Assembly (NCBI GenBank): GCA_015060535.1
Contig: SUYH01000016.1
Coordinates: 1-64,000 of the forward strand
Direction: 5' to 3'
Origin: Prevotella sp.
GTDB taxonomy: Bacteria > Bacteroidota > Bacteroidia > Bacteroidales > Bacteroidaceae
Length of the DNA stretch: 64,000 nucleotides
Shown piece by piece: positions 43,707-53,284 of this stretch (the first letter of the stretch is position 1; each line of letters starts with the position of its first letter). The translations under genes were made by a program, and so were the position numbers. Under the pieces are notes generated by a model. It did no database searches, had not been told where the DNA came from, and worked only from the letters and a program-made list of their open reading frames with translations.

Positions 43707-44984
43707 ATGAAAAATAAGGTATTGTTTTTGACGCTGGCTTGTGTATTGGCGATGCCTGCACACGCACAGAAACAGGACGAAATGCGGAAGGCGGTAGAGT
43801 ATCTGGCTTCGCAGGATTTGGGTGGCAGATATCCCGGCACTCGAGGAGACACCCTGGCATCGGAGTTTATCGTAGGTCAACTGCATAGCCTGAAGCTGAA
43901 GCCCATCGTCAAAGGGAAAAAAGAACAAGGTTTCTATCACGATTTTACATACGGGAAGACGAAAGAGCAAGAGCGCACCACGCATAACATTCTGGCCGTA
44001 CTGCCTGGTAACGACAAGACGCTCAGGAATGAGTATATCGTGGTAGGTGCGCACTACGACCATCTGGGAATGGGCGGTAAGAATTCCGGCTCTCGTCGTC
44101 CTGACACGCTGGGTGTGCATCCTGGTGCCGATGATAATGCCAGCGGCGATGCTGTAGTGTTGCAGCTGGCCAAGCATTTCAAGAAAGTAGGTTCATCACG
44201 CAGCATCATCTTCGCCTTCTTTGGCGCAGAGGAACAGGGACTGATAGGTTCGAAGAACTTCCTGGAGTGGATGAAGAAGGACGATGGCCGACGCATCAAT
44301 CTGCCTGAAGATAAGAAAGGCATTGTGGCGATGGTGAATCTGGATATGGTGGGGCGTATGCGCGACAACGCCATGAGCGTATCGGGTACGGGCACCAGTA
44401 CAGACTTCAAAGCGATGGCTGAGGCTGCTGCAGAGCAGACGAAACTAAATATATCTTGTACCCCCGACGGCTATGGGCCCAGCGATCATGCGTCGTTTGT
44501 GGCACAGGATATCCCCGTGCTCTTCCTCACGACGGGCGGACACATGGAGTATCACACGCCAGGCGATGTACCTTCGACGCTGAATTACGATGGTATGCAG
44601 CAGACGCTCGATTTCTCGAAGTCGCTGATTGCGAAGATTGCCAATATGCCTACGACACCTAATTACATCAGCGTGCCCAGCACCAATAAGATGAAGCACG
44701 GAAAGTTTAAGGTGACATTAGGACTGATGCCCGATGTGATGGGAGCAAGTCGTATTCCTGGTCTTCGTGCAGATATTGTGGTGGCAGGAAAGTCGGCCCA
44801 CAATGCAGGTATCCGTAGTGGTGATATCATTCAGGAGATCGATGGTAAGCCCGTAACGAATATGGACGACTATATGCTGCGCTTGTCGGAACTGGAACCC
44901 GATACCACCGTGCCCGTGAAGGTGCTGCGCAACGAAGAGACCATAACCTACCAGGTTCACCTGATGGGAAAGGGGAAAAAGTAA
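43707..44984 (+). CDS. Exported M28-family zinc aminopeptidase with PDZ domain
   Basis: Secreted or periplasmic peptidase, 425 residues with signal peptide (VLFLTLACVLAMPAHAQ). The di-zinc site is readable: His in GAHYDHLG, Asp in GADDNASG, Glu pair in FFGAEEQGLIG, Asp in NLDMVGR and His in SDHASFV. A PDZ domain occupies about 345-425 (PGLRADIVVAGKSAHNAGIR and IIQEIDGKPVTNMDDY). It is followed by a membrane protein gene in the same direction. Confidence 0.93.
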   Translation: MKNKVLFLTLACVLAMPAHAQKQDEMRKAVEYLASQDLGGRYPGTRGDTLASEFIVGQLHSLKLKPIVKGKKEQGFYHDFTYGKTKEQERTTHNILAVLPGNDKTLRNEYIVVGAHYDHLGMGGKNSGSRRPDTLGVHPGADDNASGDAVVLQLAKHFKKVGSSRSIIFAFFGAEEQGLIGSKNFLEWMKKDDGRRINLPEDKKGIVAMVNLDMVGRMRDNAMSVSGTGTSTDFKAMAEAAAEQTKLNISCTPDGYGPSDHASFVAQDIPVLFLTTGGHMEYHTPGDVPSTLNYDGMQQTLDFSKSLIAKIANMPTTPNYISVPSTNKMKHGKFKVTLGLMPDVMGASRIPGLRADIVVAGKSAHNAGIRSGDIIQEIDGKPVTNMDDYMLRLSELEPDTTVPVKVLRNEETITYQVHLMGKGKK

Positions 44985-45003
44985 AAAGATAAAAAGGTAA
45001 ATT

Positions 45004-45789
45004 ATGAAGAGTATAGGCTATTGGATGGTGGCCATCGGCATCACTCTGTCGCTGAGCATATATCAGCGTATGACGGGCCCCACGCATCCACAAAAGGTAG
45101 ATATTGAACTCAATGGTGAAGACTATCGGGTGAAGCTGCCCAGAAGTGGGGTGCAGAAGGATGAAGTGATCAGTCTGAAGGATTTGCCATCCGACGTTAA
45201 GGCACAGATGCACTACCGCCGTTATCCTACAGCAGAGGCCTACACAACGGTGGACTTCGTTTGGACTGACAACGCGTGGCAGGCCGCTCTGCCCGTACAG
45301 CCCGTAGCAGGGAAACTCGAGTATTATATAACCGTCAACGGCAAAGACTATCTGAAGGATGAGCCCGTGATAATCCGTTTCCGCAACGATGTGCCGGCAT
45401 ATATCCTGATTCCGCATATCCTGCTGATGTTCGGTGCTATGCTCTTTGCGGTCTATGCCCTTATGATGGTGACGATGCGCATGGATTACAGCAAGTGGCT
45501 GAAGATTACGGTGGCCACGTTGTTCGTGGGCGGATTCATCTTCGGACCACTCGTTCAGCATGCCGCCTTCGGACCTTGGTGGACGGGATTCCCTTACGGA
45601 ACGGATCTTACAGACAATAAGACGCTTATCTCCTTCCTGTTCTTCCTGGCTGCATTAGCTACCTTGAAGTGGAAATACAACAAGTGGATTGTCGCTCTGG
45701 CTGTACTGGTGATGATAGCCGTCTTTACTATTCCTCACAGCGCCTACGGCTCTGAATATGATTATTCAACACAACAATTAAAAAAATAG
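45004..45789 (+). CDS. Hypothetical membrane protein
   Basis: I do not recognise the family. The 261-residue product has one N-terminal membrane helix, an exported beta-rich segment (about 35-135; LEYYITVNGKDYL) and four further helices (about 138-160, 168-190, 204-222, 228-245), ending with a Tyr/Gln-rich tail. It lies between the M28 peptidase and the calycin-like lipoprotein and may belong with the TonB-dependent receptor operon. Confidence 0.72.
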   Translation: MKSIGYWMVAIGITLSLSIYQRMTGPTHPQKVDIELNGEDYRVKLPRSGVQKDEVISLKDLPSDVKAQMHYRRYPTAEAYTTVDFVWTDNAWQAALPVQPVAGKLEYYITVNGKDYLKDEPVIIRFRNDVPAYILIPHILLMFGAMLFAVYALMMVTMRMDYSKWLKITVATLFVGGFIFGPLVQHAAFGPWWTGFPYGTDLTDNKTLISFLFFLAALATLKWKYNKWIVALAVLVMIAVFTIPHSAYGSEYDYSTQQLKK

Positions 45790-45793
45790 AATT

Positions 45794-46279
45794 ATGAAAA
45801 GGTTTATGACAATGACGTTGGCTGCGTTGGCCTTCGTAGTGAGTATGAGTTCGTGTAGTAAGGATGACGATGCGCCTGAGGTGGCTGTGGCTGAGCTAGT
45901 GGCAGGTACTTATTCAGGTAATGAGATTGTCATGGTGATGGGTGAGGAATCGTCGAACGAGACCAAGATCTACTCGTTTGAGAAAGTCACAGACACATCC
46001 GTCGACATGCTGATTCCTGAAATGGGTATGGGTGGTCACATGAGCATTCCTGCACTTCAGGTGAAGAATATCCCCTTGAAGAAAAATGGTAACACAATAG
46101 TCGGAGAGCTTGCTTCTTACGCAGGTACTGTAATCAATGCCGATGGGGCTGAGAAAGCATTTACCATCACAGGGCTGGTGATCCTGATTGATGGCAATAA
46201 CATCGCCGTGACCTATTCGTTGAAATATGGCAACATGCCGATGTCGATGGAAACCACGCTGATTGGAACCAAGAAGTAA
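45794..46279 (+). CDS. Calycin-like domain lipoprotein
   Basis: A 161-residue envelope lipoprotein: signal peptide with lipobox (VVSMSSCSK), a short acidic linker, then a beta-barrel-like domain starting VAGTYSGNEIVMVMG, as in the calycin-like family of Bacteroidetes. It ends one base before the start of the TonB-dependent receptor gene, so the pair may handle one ligand (inference). Confidence 0.75.
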   Translation: MKRFMTMTLAALAFVVSMSSCSKDDDAPEVAVAELVAGTYSGNEIVMVMGEESSNETKIYSFEKVTDTSVDMLIPEMGMGGHMSIPALQVKNIPLKKNGNTIVGELASYAGTVINADGAEKAFTITGLVILIDGNNIAVTYSLKYGNMPMSMETTLIGTKK

Positions 46280-46280
46280 A

Positions 46281-48299
46281 TTGAAAAGCAGGTTTTCATA
46301 TTCAGTTTTAGCAGGCATGACTTTGCTCATGCCTGCTGTTAATCTCTCGGCCCAGAACTACCGCGACTCGGTAGAGCTCGATCCGATTGTCGTCACGGCT
46401 TCGCATACACCCAAGGCCCTGAAGGATGCCCCGGTGGTGACGCGTCTGATTACGCGCCACGATATCAGGATTGCCGATGCCACCAATATCCAGGACATGC
46501 TTATTCATGAGATACCGGGTCTGGAGTTCGGCTTTGCCATGGCTCAGGAGACCTCGCTCAACATGAGTGGCTTCGGGGGCAATTCTGTGCTCTTCCTCGT
46601 CGATGGCGAACGAATGGCGGGTGAGACGATGGACAATGTCGACTACAACCGCATGAACCTCGACAACGTAGGCCGTATCGAGATTGTGAAGGGCGCATCG
46701 TCGGCTCTCTATGGCTCGAATGCCGTGGGTGGGGTGGTGAACATCATCAGTCGGGAGAACCTGGAGCCCTGGACCGCTAACGTCAATTCCCGTTACAGCA
46801 CCTTCGGTCATGAATGGCGCAATGGAGCCAGTTTCTCGTTCAATACGAAGAAATGGAACTCGCAAACCAGTTTCCAGCACACGAAGATAGATCCTATCGA
46901 CCTGCCTAAGCGTTACTCTTCAGAAGAGATAGCCATGGAACTGCTGAAGAAGGCGCAGGGACTGCCCTATAACGAGCAGGTGCTCAATGGCGATGACTCC
47001 AATCTGAGCCGACTCTACGGCCAGAAGACGTATAACGTGAAGGAACGTCTGACGTGGCGGGCTACTGATAAGCTGACACTCATCGGCAGGGCGGGCTACT
47101 TCTTCCGTACCAGCGAGCGTGATACCTATAACTATCATTTTAATGGCTATAGCGCAGGACTGAGAGGAAAGTATGCATGGGATAAAGGTCGGCATCTTGA
47201 ATTGTCGTATGCCTACGATCAGTATGACAAGGCCAACTTTATGCCGGACGGAACGCGTACACACGACCACGACTATAGTAATAGGCAGCACGTGGTACAT
47301 GCTCTGTACCATCACGCCTTTGGCAAGAACAGTCTGATACTGGGTGCTGACTACATGAATGACTACCTTTCCACCTATCAGTTTATAGATGATGTGAGCC
47401 ACTCACAGAATAATATCGATGGTTATGCGCAGTTCGACTGGAACATTACCGACAGACTTAATGTAGTGGGTAGCGTCAGATTTGACTACTTCTCAGCCTC
47501 TGCACAAAAGGCGTTGACCGAACGTCTGGCTGTCGTTTATAAGTTGCCTTGGGTGACACTCCGAGCCAATTACGCAAGCGGCTTCAGGGCCCCGTCGCTG
47601 AAGGAGATGTATATGCACTTCGATATGGGTAATATGGGATATATGCTTATCGGCAATCCAGAACTGAAACCTGAGCGAAGCCATAATTTCAATATTGCCC
47701 TTGAGAGAATCAAACGTATCAGGAAGGGTAGTTTCTTAGATGGTGTGTACACCTTCACGCTCATGGGGTCTTGCAATATTTTTGACAAGCGCATCACTAC
47801 TATCGCTTACGATTACAAGGACGGCAAGACTCAAGAGACGATGCCTGGAGCTCTGTACTTCAATCAAGACGGCATAACGGTTTGGGGCGTTGACGTGAGT
47901 CTTGGACATGCGTTGGACTGCGGACTGTCGCTGAAGCTGAACTATTCGTGGATGCACGAGAAAGGCAATGTCTTTTACTCCGATTTTAACCAGCCGCGTA
48001 ACCATTCTGTGACCTGGCGCTTGGGATATAATCATCGTTTCTCACGTTTCTATGCTCTTGATGCTGCACTCTCAGGACGCAGTCAGGGAAAACCACAGTC
48101 AGGACGCAAGGATGTAGACCAGGGATATACCATATGGAAGCTGATGCTCCAACATCATCTCTGGAAAGGCATCCATGTCAATACTGCCATCGACAACCTC
48201 TTTGGCTATAAGCCGGAAGGCTATTATTATTCTTCCCCTTTGACGACAGGTACTTCGTTTAGCATTGGCGTTTCGCTTGATTTGGACAAAATGATTTAA
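46281..48299 (+). CDS. TonB-dependent outer-membrane receptor
   Basis: Outer-membrane active transporter of 672 residues, class of vitamin B12/iron/haem receptors; ligand unknown. The start is taken as the TTG at 46281, one base after the preceding stop, because it gives a good signal peptide (SRFSYSVLAGMTLLMPAVNL). A TonB-box-like DPIVVTA follows. The plug domain (about 35-145) has NVGRIEIVKGASSALYGSNAVGG, then a 22-strand barrel ends in FSIGVSLDLDKMI. There is no SusC-type N-terminal extension and no SusD neighbour. Confidence 0.9.
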   Translation: MKSRFSYSVLAGMTLLMPAVNLSAQNYRDSVELDPIVVTASHTPKALKDAPVVTRLITRHDIRIADATNIQDMLIHEIPGLEFGFAMAQETSLNMSGFGGNSVLFLVDGERMAGETMDNVDYNRMNLDNVGRIEIVKGASSALYGSNAVGGVVNIISRENLEPWTANVNSRYSTFGHEWRNGASFSFNTKKWNSQTSFQHTKIDPIDLPKRYSSEEIAMELLKKAQGLPYNEQVLNGDDSNLSRLYGQKTYNVKERLTWRATDKLTLIGRAGYFFRTSERDTYNYHFNGYSAGLRGKYAWDKGRHLELSYAYDQYDKANFMPDGTRTHDHDYSNRQHVVHALYHHAFGKNSLILGADYMNDYLSTYQFIDDVSHSQNNIDGYAQFDWNITDRLNVVGSVRFDYFSASAQKALTERLAVVYKLPWVTLRANYASGFRAPSLKEMYMHFDMGNMGYMLIGNPELKPERSHNFNIALERIKRIRKGSFLDGVYTFTLMGSCNIFDKRITTIAYDYKDGKTQETMPGALYFNQDGITVWGVDVSLGHALDCGLSLKLNYSWMHEKGNVFYSDFNQPRNHSVTWRLGYNHRFSRFYALDAALSGRSQGKPQSGRKDVDQGYTIWKLMLQHHLWKGIHVNTAIDNLFGYKPEGYYYSSPLTTGTSFSIGVSLDLDKMI

Positions 48300-48412
48300 G
48301 TTGAATATTTTGATAGTTGATTATATCGATACAAATAATTAGATTTTAGTTAATAACGTTAAAATTAACGGAAATAATTAACTTAGAGACTTCTTCGTAT
48401 CAGAAAAAGCAT

Positions 48413-48420
48413 TACCTTTG
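48413..48420 (+). promoter_or_regulatory. -7 element for the two-component operon
   Basis: TACCTTTG lies eight bases before the ATG at 48429. No clear TTTG is seen at -33. Confidence 0.5.
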
Positions 48421-48428
48421 CTGCTGAT

Positions 48429-49985
48429 ATGAAGAAGTCTACAATTTGGGCAATAGCCATCATCATGGGATTCTCGTTCCTGGCGCTGCTCTTTCTTCAG
48501 TTCTCCTATGTCGAGGAGATGGTTAAAATGAAGAAGGAACAGTTTGATGAGAGTGTGAACCGTTCACTCTATCAGGCATCGCGTAATCTGGAAATGAACG
48601 AGACGCTCAGATATCTGGAAAAGGACGTTAATGAAACGGAACGCAGGGCTTTCACGCAGGACTCTGTCATGATTGACGGACTTGACGGTACGATCAAGCA
48701 TTCACACCAGTTTGCAGTAGCTGCCGACGATGGCACAGTCTATTCGTCATTTCAACTGAAGACGTTCGAAATGAAGCCGTCGTCTGTTCCCAAGGCTATG
48801 ATTCTGCGTAAGGACAAGAGTTCGTTGGAGGATGCGACCAAGACAATGCAGGAGATTGTGCGCAACCGCTATGTATACCAGAAGGCGCTGCTCGACGAGG
48901 TGGTGTATAACATCCTGTATACAGCCTCAGACAAACCGCTGAAGGAGCGTGTGAACTTCCGCTTGCTGGACAAGGATATTCGTGTAGAGCTGATCAATAA
49001 TGGCATCAATATTCCGTACCACTTTACAGTATCAACTACTGATGGTCGTGAGATATACCGGTGTCCAGACTATACGGACGAGGGTAAGGAGTATACTTAT
49101 AGCCAGGTGCTGTTCCGTAATGACCCGCAATCGAAGATGGGTGTTGTGCGTATCCACTTCCCGGAGATGAACTCGTACATTTTCTCTAGTGTACGTTTCA
49201 TGATTCCCAGCATTATCTTCACCATCGTGCTGCTGCTGACGTTCCTTTTCACCATCGTGGTCATCTTCCGTCAGAAGCGTTATACGGAGATAAAGAACGA
49301 CTTCATCAATAACATGACACACGAGCTGAAGACTCCTATCGCCTCGATCTCGCTGGCTGCACAGATGATGAATGACGAGTCGGTGACTAAGTCGGAGCAG
49401 ATGACCAAGCATCTGAGTGGGGTGATTACCGATGAGTCAAAGCGTCTGCGCTTCCTCGTAGAGAAAGTGCTGCAGATGTCGATGTTCGATAAGAAGAGCG
49501 TGGTATTCAAGAAGAAGGAACTGGACCTGAATGAAATGGTGGAGCAGATTGCTCAGACCTTCACCCTGCGCGTAGAGCATACCGGAGGTAAGATCTATAC
49601 CGAGATTGAGGCTATTGACTCAGCTATCTATGTCGATGAGGTACATTTCCAGAACGCCATTACCAACCTGATGGACAATGCTGTAAAGTATCGTAAGCAG
49701 GACGAGCCGCTGGACATCTACATCCGCACCTGGAACGACGAACAGAAGCTCTATCTCTCTATCCGTGATACTGGTCAAGGTATTAAGAAAGAGAATCTGA
49801 AGAAGATATTCGATAAGTTCTATCGTGTGCATACTGGTAATAAGCATGACGTCAAGGGCTTCGGACTGGGACTTGCCTACGTGAAGAAGGTGGTAGACCT
49901 GCACCAAGGAGATATAAAGGCTGAGAGTGAAGTGGGCAAGGGTACTAAGTTCACGATCTCGCTGCCAGTAATAAAAGAAGACTAA
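48429..49985 (+). CDS. rprX: RprX-like sensor histidine kinase
   Basis: Inner-membrane sensor of 518 residues: membrane helices at about 5-25 and 256-281 flank a periplasmic sensor domain of about 230 residues. The cytoplasmic part has the H box FINNMTHELKTPIAS (phospho-His about 298), N box LMDNAVKY, and G boxes DTGQGIKKENLKKIF and GFGLGLAYVKKVV. It is followed 26 bases on by an OmpR-type regulator. The pair resembles RprX/RprY of Bacteroides. Confidence 0.9.
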   Translation: MKKSTIWAIAIIMGFSFLALLFLQFSYVEEMVKMKKEQFDESVNRSLYQASRNLEMNETLRYLEKDVNETERRAFTQDSVMIDGLDGTIKHSHQFAVAADDGTVYSSFQLKTFEMKPSSVPKAMILRKDKSSLEDATKTMQEIVRNRYVYQKALLDEVVYNILYTASDKPLKERVNFRLLDKDIRVELINNGINIPYHFTVSTTDGREIYRCPDYTDEGKEYTYSQVLFRNDPQSKMGVVRIHFPEMNSYIFSSVRFMIPSIIFTIVLLLTFLFTIVVIFRQKRYTEIKNDFINNMTHELKTPIASISLAAQMMNDESVTKSEQMTKHLSGVITDESKRLRFLVEKVLQMSMFDKKSVVFKKKELDLNEMVEQIAQTFTLRVEHTGGKIYTEIEAIDSAIYVDEVHFQNAITNLMDNAVKYRKQDEPLDIYIRTWNDEQKLYLSIRDTGQGIKKENLKKIFDKFYRVHTGNKHDVKGFGLGLAYVKKVVDLHQGDIKAESEVGKGTKFTISLPVIKED

Positions 49986-50011
49986 TTATTAACACTTAAA
50001 TGTATAAGATT

Positions 50012-50710
50012 ATGGACGAAAAACTGAAAATTCTTCTCTGTGAAGACGACGAGAACCTGGGAATGTTGTTGCGTGAGTATTTAGCAGCAAAAGGTTACAT
50101 GGCAGAACTCTGCCCCGATGGTGAGGCAGGCTACAAAGCCTTCCTGAAGACTAAGTTTGATATCTGTGTGCTCGACGTGATGATGCCTAAGAAAGATGGC
50201 TACACGCTGGCACAGGAAATTCGTCAGGCTAACGCTGAGATTCCTATCATTTTCCTGACAGCTAAGACGCTGAAGGAGGATATCCTTGAAGGTTTCAAGA
50301 TAGGTGCTGATGACTATATCACCAAGCCCTTCTCGATGGAAGAGCTCGTATTCCGTATTGAGGCTATCCTTCGCCGTGTACGTGGCAAGAAGAACAAGGA
50401 AAGTTCGGTTTACCATATTGGAAACTTTACCTTCGACACGCAGAAACAGCTGCTGGTCATTGGCGATAAGCAAACCAAGTTGACGACAAAGGAGAACGAA
50501 CTGCTGGCTCTGCTCTGTTCACACTCTAACGAGATCTTGCAGCGCGACTTCGCTCTGAAGACTATCTGGATTGACGATAACTACTTCAATGCCCGTTCGA
50601 TGGATGTCTATATCACCAAGCTGCGTAAGCATCTGAAAGATGATCCTCAGATTGAGATCATTAACATCCATGGTAAAGGCTATAAGCTCATCACACCTGA
50701 GGTGGAGTAA
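50012..50710 (+). CDS. rprY: RprY-like OmpR-family response regulator
   Basis: DNA-binding regulator paired with the kinase. From the ATG at 50012 it has 232 residues: a receiver domain with LCEDDENLG, phospho-acceptor D55 in CVLDVMMPKKDGY and the switch Lys in ITKPF, then a winged-helix domain with STRUCTURE-like segment LTTKENELLALL and MDVYITKLRKHL. In Bacteroides and Porphyromonas, RprY affects redox, sodium and stress genes. A start at 50000 is also in frame. Confidence 0.9.
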   Translation: MDEKLKILLCEDDENLGMLLREYLAAKGYMAELCPDGEAGYKAFLKTKFDICVLDVMMPKKDGYTLAQEIRQANAEIPIIFLTAKTLKEDILEGFKIGADDYITKPFSMEELVFRIEAILRRVRGKKNKESSVYHIGNFTFDTQKQLLVIGDKQTKLTTKENELLALLCSHSNEILQRDFALKTIWIDDNYFNARSMDVYITKLRKHLKDDPQIEIINIHGKGYKLITPEVE

Positions 50711-50717
50711 AGAAAAC

Positions 50718-50745
50718 GGGCTGACCCTTTGGTCAGCTCATTTTT
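50718..50745 (+). terminator. Intrinsic terminator after rprY
   Basis: GGGCTGACC (50718-50726) pairs with GGTCAGCTC (50731-50739), followed by ATTTTT. The -33 element of the pheT promoter (TTTG 50728-50731, TACCTTTG 50752-50759, 20-base spacing) lies within it. Confidence 0.8.
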
Positions 50746-50791
50746 ATTTCGTACCTTTGCACCCGATTTACGAAAATACAGTTATTGCGCA

Positions 50792-53245
50792 ATGAATATA
50801 TCGTATAAATGGTTAAAGGAGTACGTTGATTTTGACCTAACACCACAGCAGGTGTGTGATGCGCTGACATCAACAGGTCTGGAAGTTGACGCACTCGAAG
50901 AAGTTCAAAGTATTAAAGGTGGTCTGAAAGGACTTTATGTCGGCAAGGTGCTGACCTGTGAGATGCATCCTGACTCTGACCATCTGCATGTGACGACCGT
51001 TGATTTAGGCAAGGGTGAGCCTCAGCAGATTGTTTGTGGAGCTCCCAACGTAGCAGCTGGTCAGAAAGTAATTGTTGCAGATCTTGGCTGCGTACTCTAC
51101 GATGGAGACAAGGAGTTTGTGATTAAGAAGTCGAAACTGCGTGGTGTCGAGTCGCTGGGTATGATTTGTGCTGAGGACGAGATTGGTATTGGTTCTTCAC
51201 ACGATGGCATCATCGTTTTGCCTGAAGATGCTGTGGTAGGTACACCTGCTGCAGAATACTATCATCTGGAGAGTGACTGGCTCATTGAGATTGACATTAC
51301 AGCCAATCGTGCTGATGCACTCTCTCACTGGGGCGTTGCACGTGACTTATATGCATGGCTGAAGCAGAATGGATATCAGACTGCAACACATAAGCCTTGT
51401 GCATCGACGTTTTGTGTCGATGATAACTCTCTCCCCATCGAGGTGGAGATTGAGAATACTGAGGCATGCAAGCGTTATGCATGTGTGAGCATTACTGACT
51501 GTGAGGTAAAAGAATCACCAGAGTGGCTGAAGACCAAACTGACCACTATCGGTCTGCGCCCCATCAACAACATCGTGGATATTACCAACTATGTGATGAT
51601 GGCATTGGGACAGCCGCTGCATTGTTTTGATGCTGATATGGTAAAGGGCCACAAGATTGTGGTGAAGACCATGCCTGACGGAACTCCTTTCCAGACGCTG
51701 GATGGTGTAGTACACAAACTGAGTGATCATGACCTGGCTATCTGCAATGCTGAAGATCCTATGTGTATTGCCGGTGTGTTTGGCGGAAAGGGTAGTGGTA
51801 CGTATGAGACAACTAAGAACGTGGTGCTGGAGTCCGCTTATTTCCATCCTACATGGATTCGTAAGTCTGCTCGTCGTCATGGATTGTCAACAGATGCCTC
51901 TTTCCGCTTTGAGCGTGGCATTGACCCCAATGGTACCATTGAAGCCCTGAAATATGCTGCACAGCTGTGTAAGGAGCTGGCTGGCGGTAAGGTCTCGATG
52001 GAAATCAAAGACGTGTATCCAACTAAGATAGAAGATGCAATTGTTGACTTGAAGTTTGATTATGTTGACTCTTTGATTGGTAAGCATATAGACCTTGTAT
52101 CGCTGAAATCTATCTGTCTCTCGTTGGAGATGGAGATTCTTGAGGAAAACGGTCAGGGCATCTTGTTACGCGTTCCTGCCTATCGTGTGGATGTGCAGCG
52201 TCCTTGCGATGTGGTAGAGGATATCCTGCGCATCTACGGATATAACAACGTAGAGATTCCTACCCAGTTGAAGTCAAGTCTTGTCATCAAGGGTGACGAA
52301 GACCAGAAACACAAGCTGGCAAACCTGATTAGTGAGCAGTTGGTTGGTGCGGGCTTCAATGAAATCCTGAATAACTCGTTAAGTAAGTCGTCATATTACG
52401 ACGACATACAGAACAAGACCTTGGTACACATCATGAACCCACTCAGCAGCGACCTCAATGTGATGCGTGGTACGTTGCTATACGGTGGTCTGGAGAGTAT
52501 TGAGCACAATGCCAAGCGTAAGAATGGCAACTGCCGTTTCTTCGAGTTTGGTAATGTCTATCAGTTCTCGCCTGAAAAGCAGAACGACGATGATCCTATG
52601 CAAGCCTATAAGGAGCAGTATCATTTGGCTCTCTGGCTGACGGGTAAGCGTGTGGAAGGTTCATGGGCTCATGCCAACGAAGACTCCTCGTTTGCTGAGT
52701 TGGATGCCTATGTTGATAATATTCTGGCCCGTATTGGTGTTCAACCAGGAATGTTAGTTCGTAAGAAGAGCCAGAACTCCATTTTCGCTGCTGGTCTGTC
52801 TATCGAGAATCGTGGTGGTAAGCAGTTGATAGAAATGGGCGTGCTTTCAAAGAAGGTACAGAAAGCTGCTGACATTGATACGACAGTATATTATGCAGAA
52901 ATCAACTGGACTGCTTTGATGAAGGTTATTCGCAAGCAAAAAGTTGAGTTCACTGAGATTCCAAAGTATCCTGCTGTGAGTCGTGATTTGGCTCTGTTGA
53001 TTGACAAGAACATAGAGTTTGCTCAGATTGAGGAAATTGCCCGTCAGACAGAGAAGAAACTGCTGAAGAAGGTTGAGTTATTCGATGTCTACGAGGGTGA
53101 TAAGCTACCTGCTGGTAAGAAGTCATATGCGGTCAACTTCATTCTCCAGGATGCAGAGAAAACGATGGGTGACAAGCAGATTGAAGCCATTATGAGCAAG
53201 CTGATTCAGAACCTGAAGAAACAACTCAACGCTGAACTGCGTTAA
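50792..53245 (+). CDS. pheT: Phenylalanine-tRNA ligase beta subunit
   Basis: Non-catalytic and editing partner of PheS. The 817-residue product has the N-terminal tRNA-binding domain (about 40-150; VGKVLTCEMHPDSDHLHV), the B3/B4 editing region, the B5 domain, the core and a C-terminal ferredoxin-fold anticodon-binding domain (about 725-817; FTEIPKYPAVSRDLALLID). The ATG at 50792 (MNISYKWLKEYV) is the normal start. An upstream in-frame start reads through the terminator and promoter. Confidence 0.97.
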   Translation: MNISYKWLKEYVDFDLTPQQVCDALTSTGLEVDALEEVQSIKGGLKGLYVGKVLTCEMHPDSDHLHVTTVDLGKGEPQQIVCGAPNVAAGQKVIVADLGCVLYDGDKEFVIKKSKLRGVESLGMICAEDEIGIGSSHDGIIVLPEDAVVGTPAAEYYHLESDWLIEIDITANRADALSHWGVARDLYAWLKQNGYQTATHKPCASTFCVDDNSLPIEVEIENTEACKRYACVSITDCEVKESPEWLKTKLTTIGLRPINNIVDITNYVMMALGQPLHCFDADMVKGHKIVVKTMPDGTPFQTLDGVVHKLSDHDLAICNAEDPMCIAGVFGGKGSGTYETTKNVVLESAYFHPTWIRKSARRHGLSTDASFRFERGIDPNGTIEALKYAAQLCKELAGGKVSMEIKDVYPTKIEDAIVDLKFDYVDSLIGKHIDLVSLKSICLSLEMEILEENGQGILLRVPAYRVDVQRPCDVVEDILRIYGYNNVEIPTQLKSSLVIKGDEDQKHKLANLISEQLVGAGFNEILNNSLSKSSYYDDIQNKTLVHIMNPLSSDLNVMRGTLLYGGLESIEHNAKRKNGNCRFFEFGNVYQFSPEKQNDDDPMQAYKEQYHLALWLTGKRVEGSWAHANEDSSFAELDAYVDNILARIGVQPGMLVRKKSQNSIFAAGLSIENRGGKQLIEMGVLSKKVQKAADIDTTVYYAEINWTALMKVIRKQKVEFTEIPKYPAVSRDLALLIDKNIEFAQIEEIARQTEKKLLKKVELFDVYEGDKLPAGKKSYAVNFILQDAEKTMGDKQIEAIMSKLIQNLKKQLNAELR

Positions 53246-53284
53246 ATAAATTGTAAATAGTAAATTGTAAAATAGTAAGTCAAA

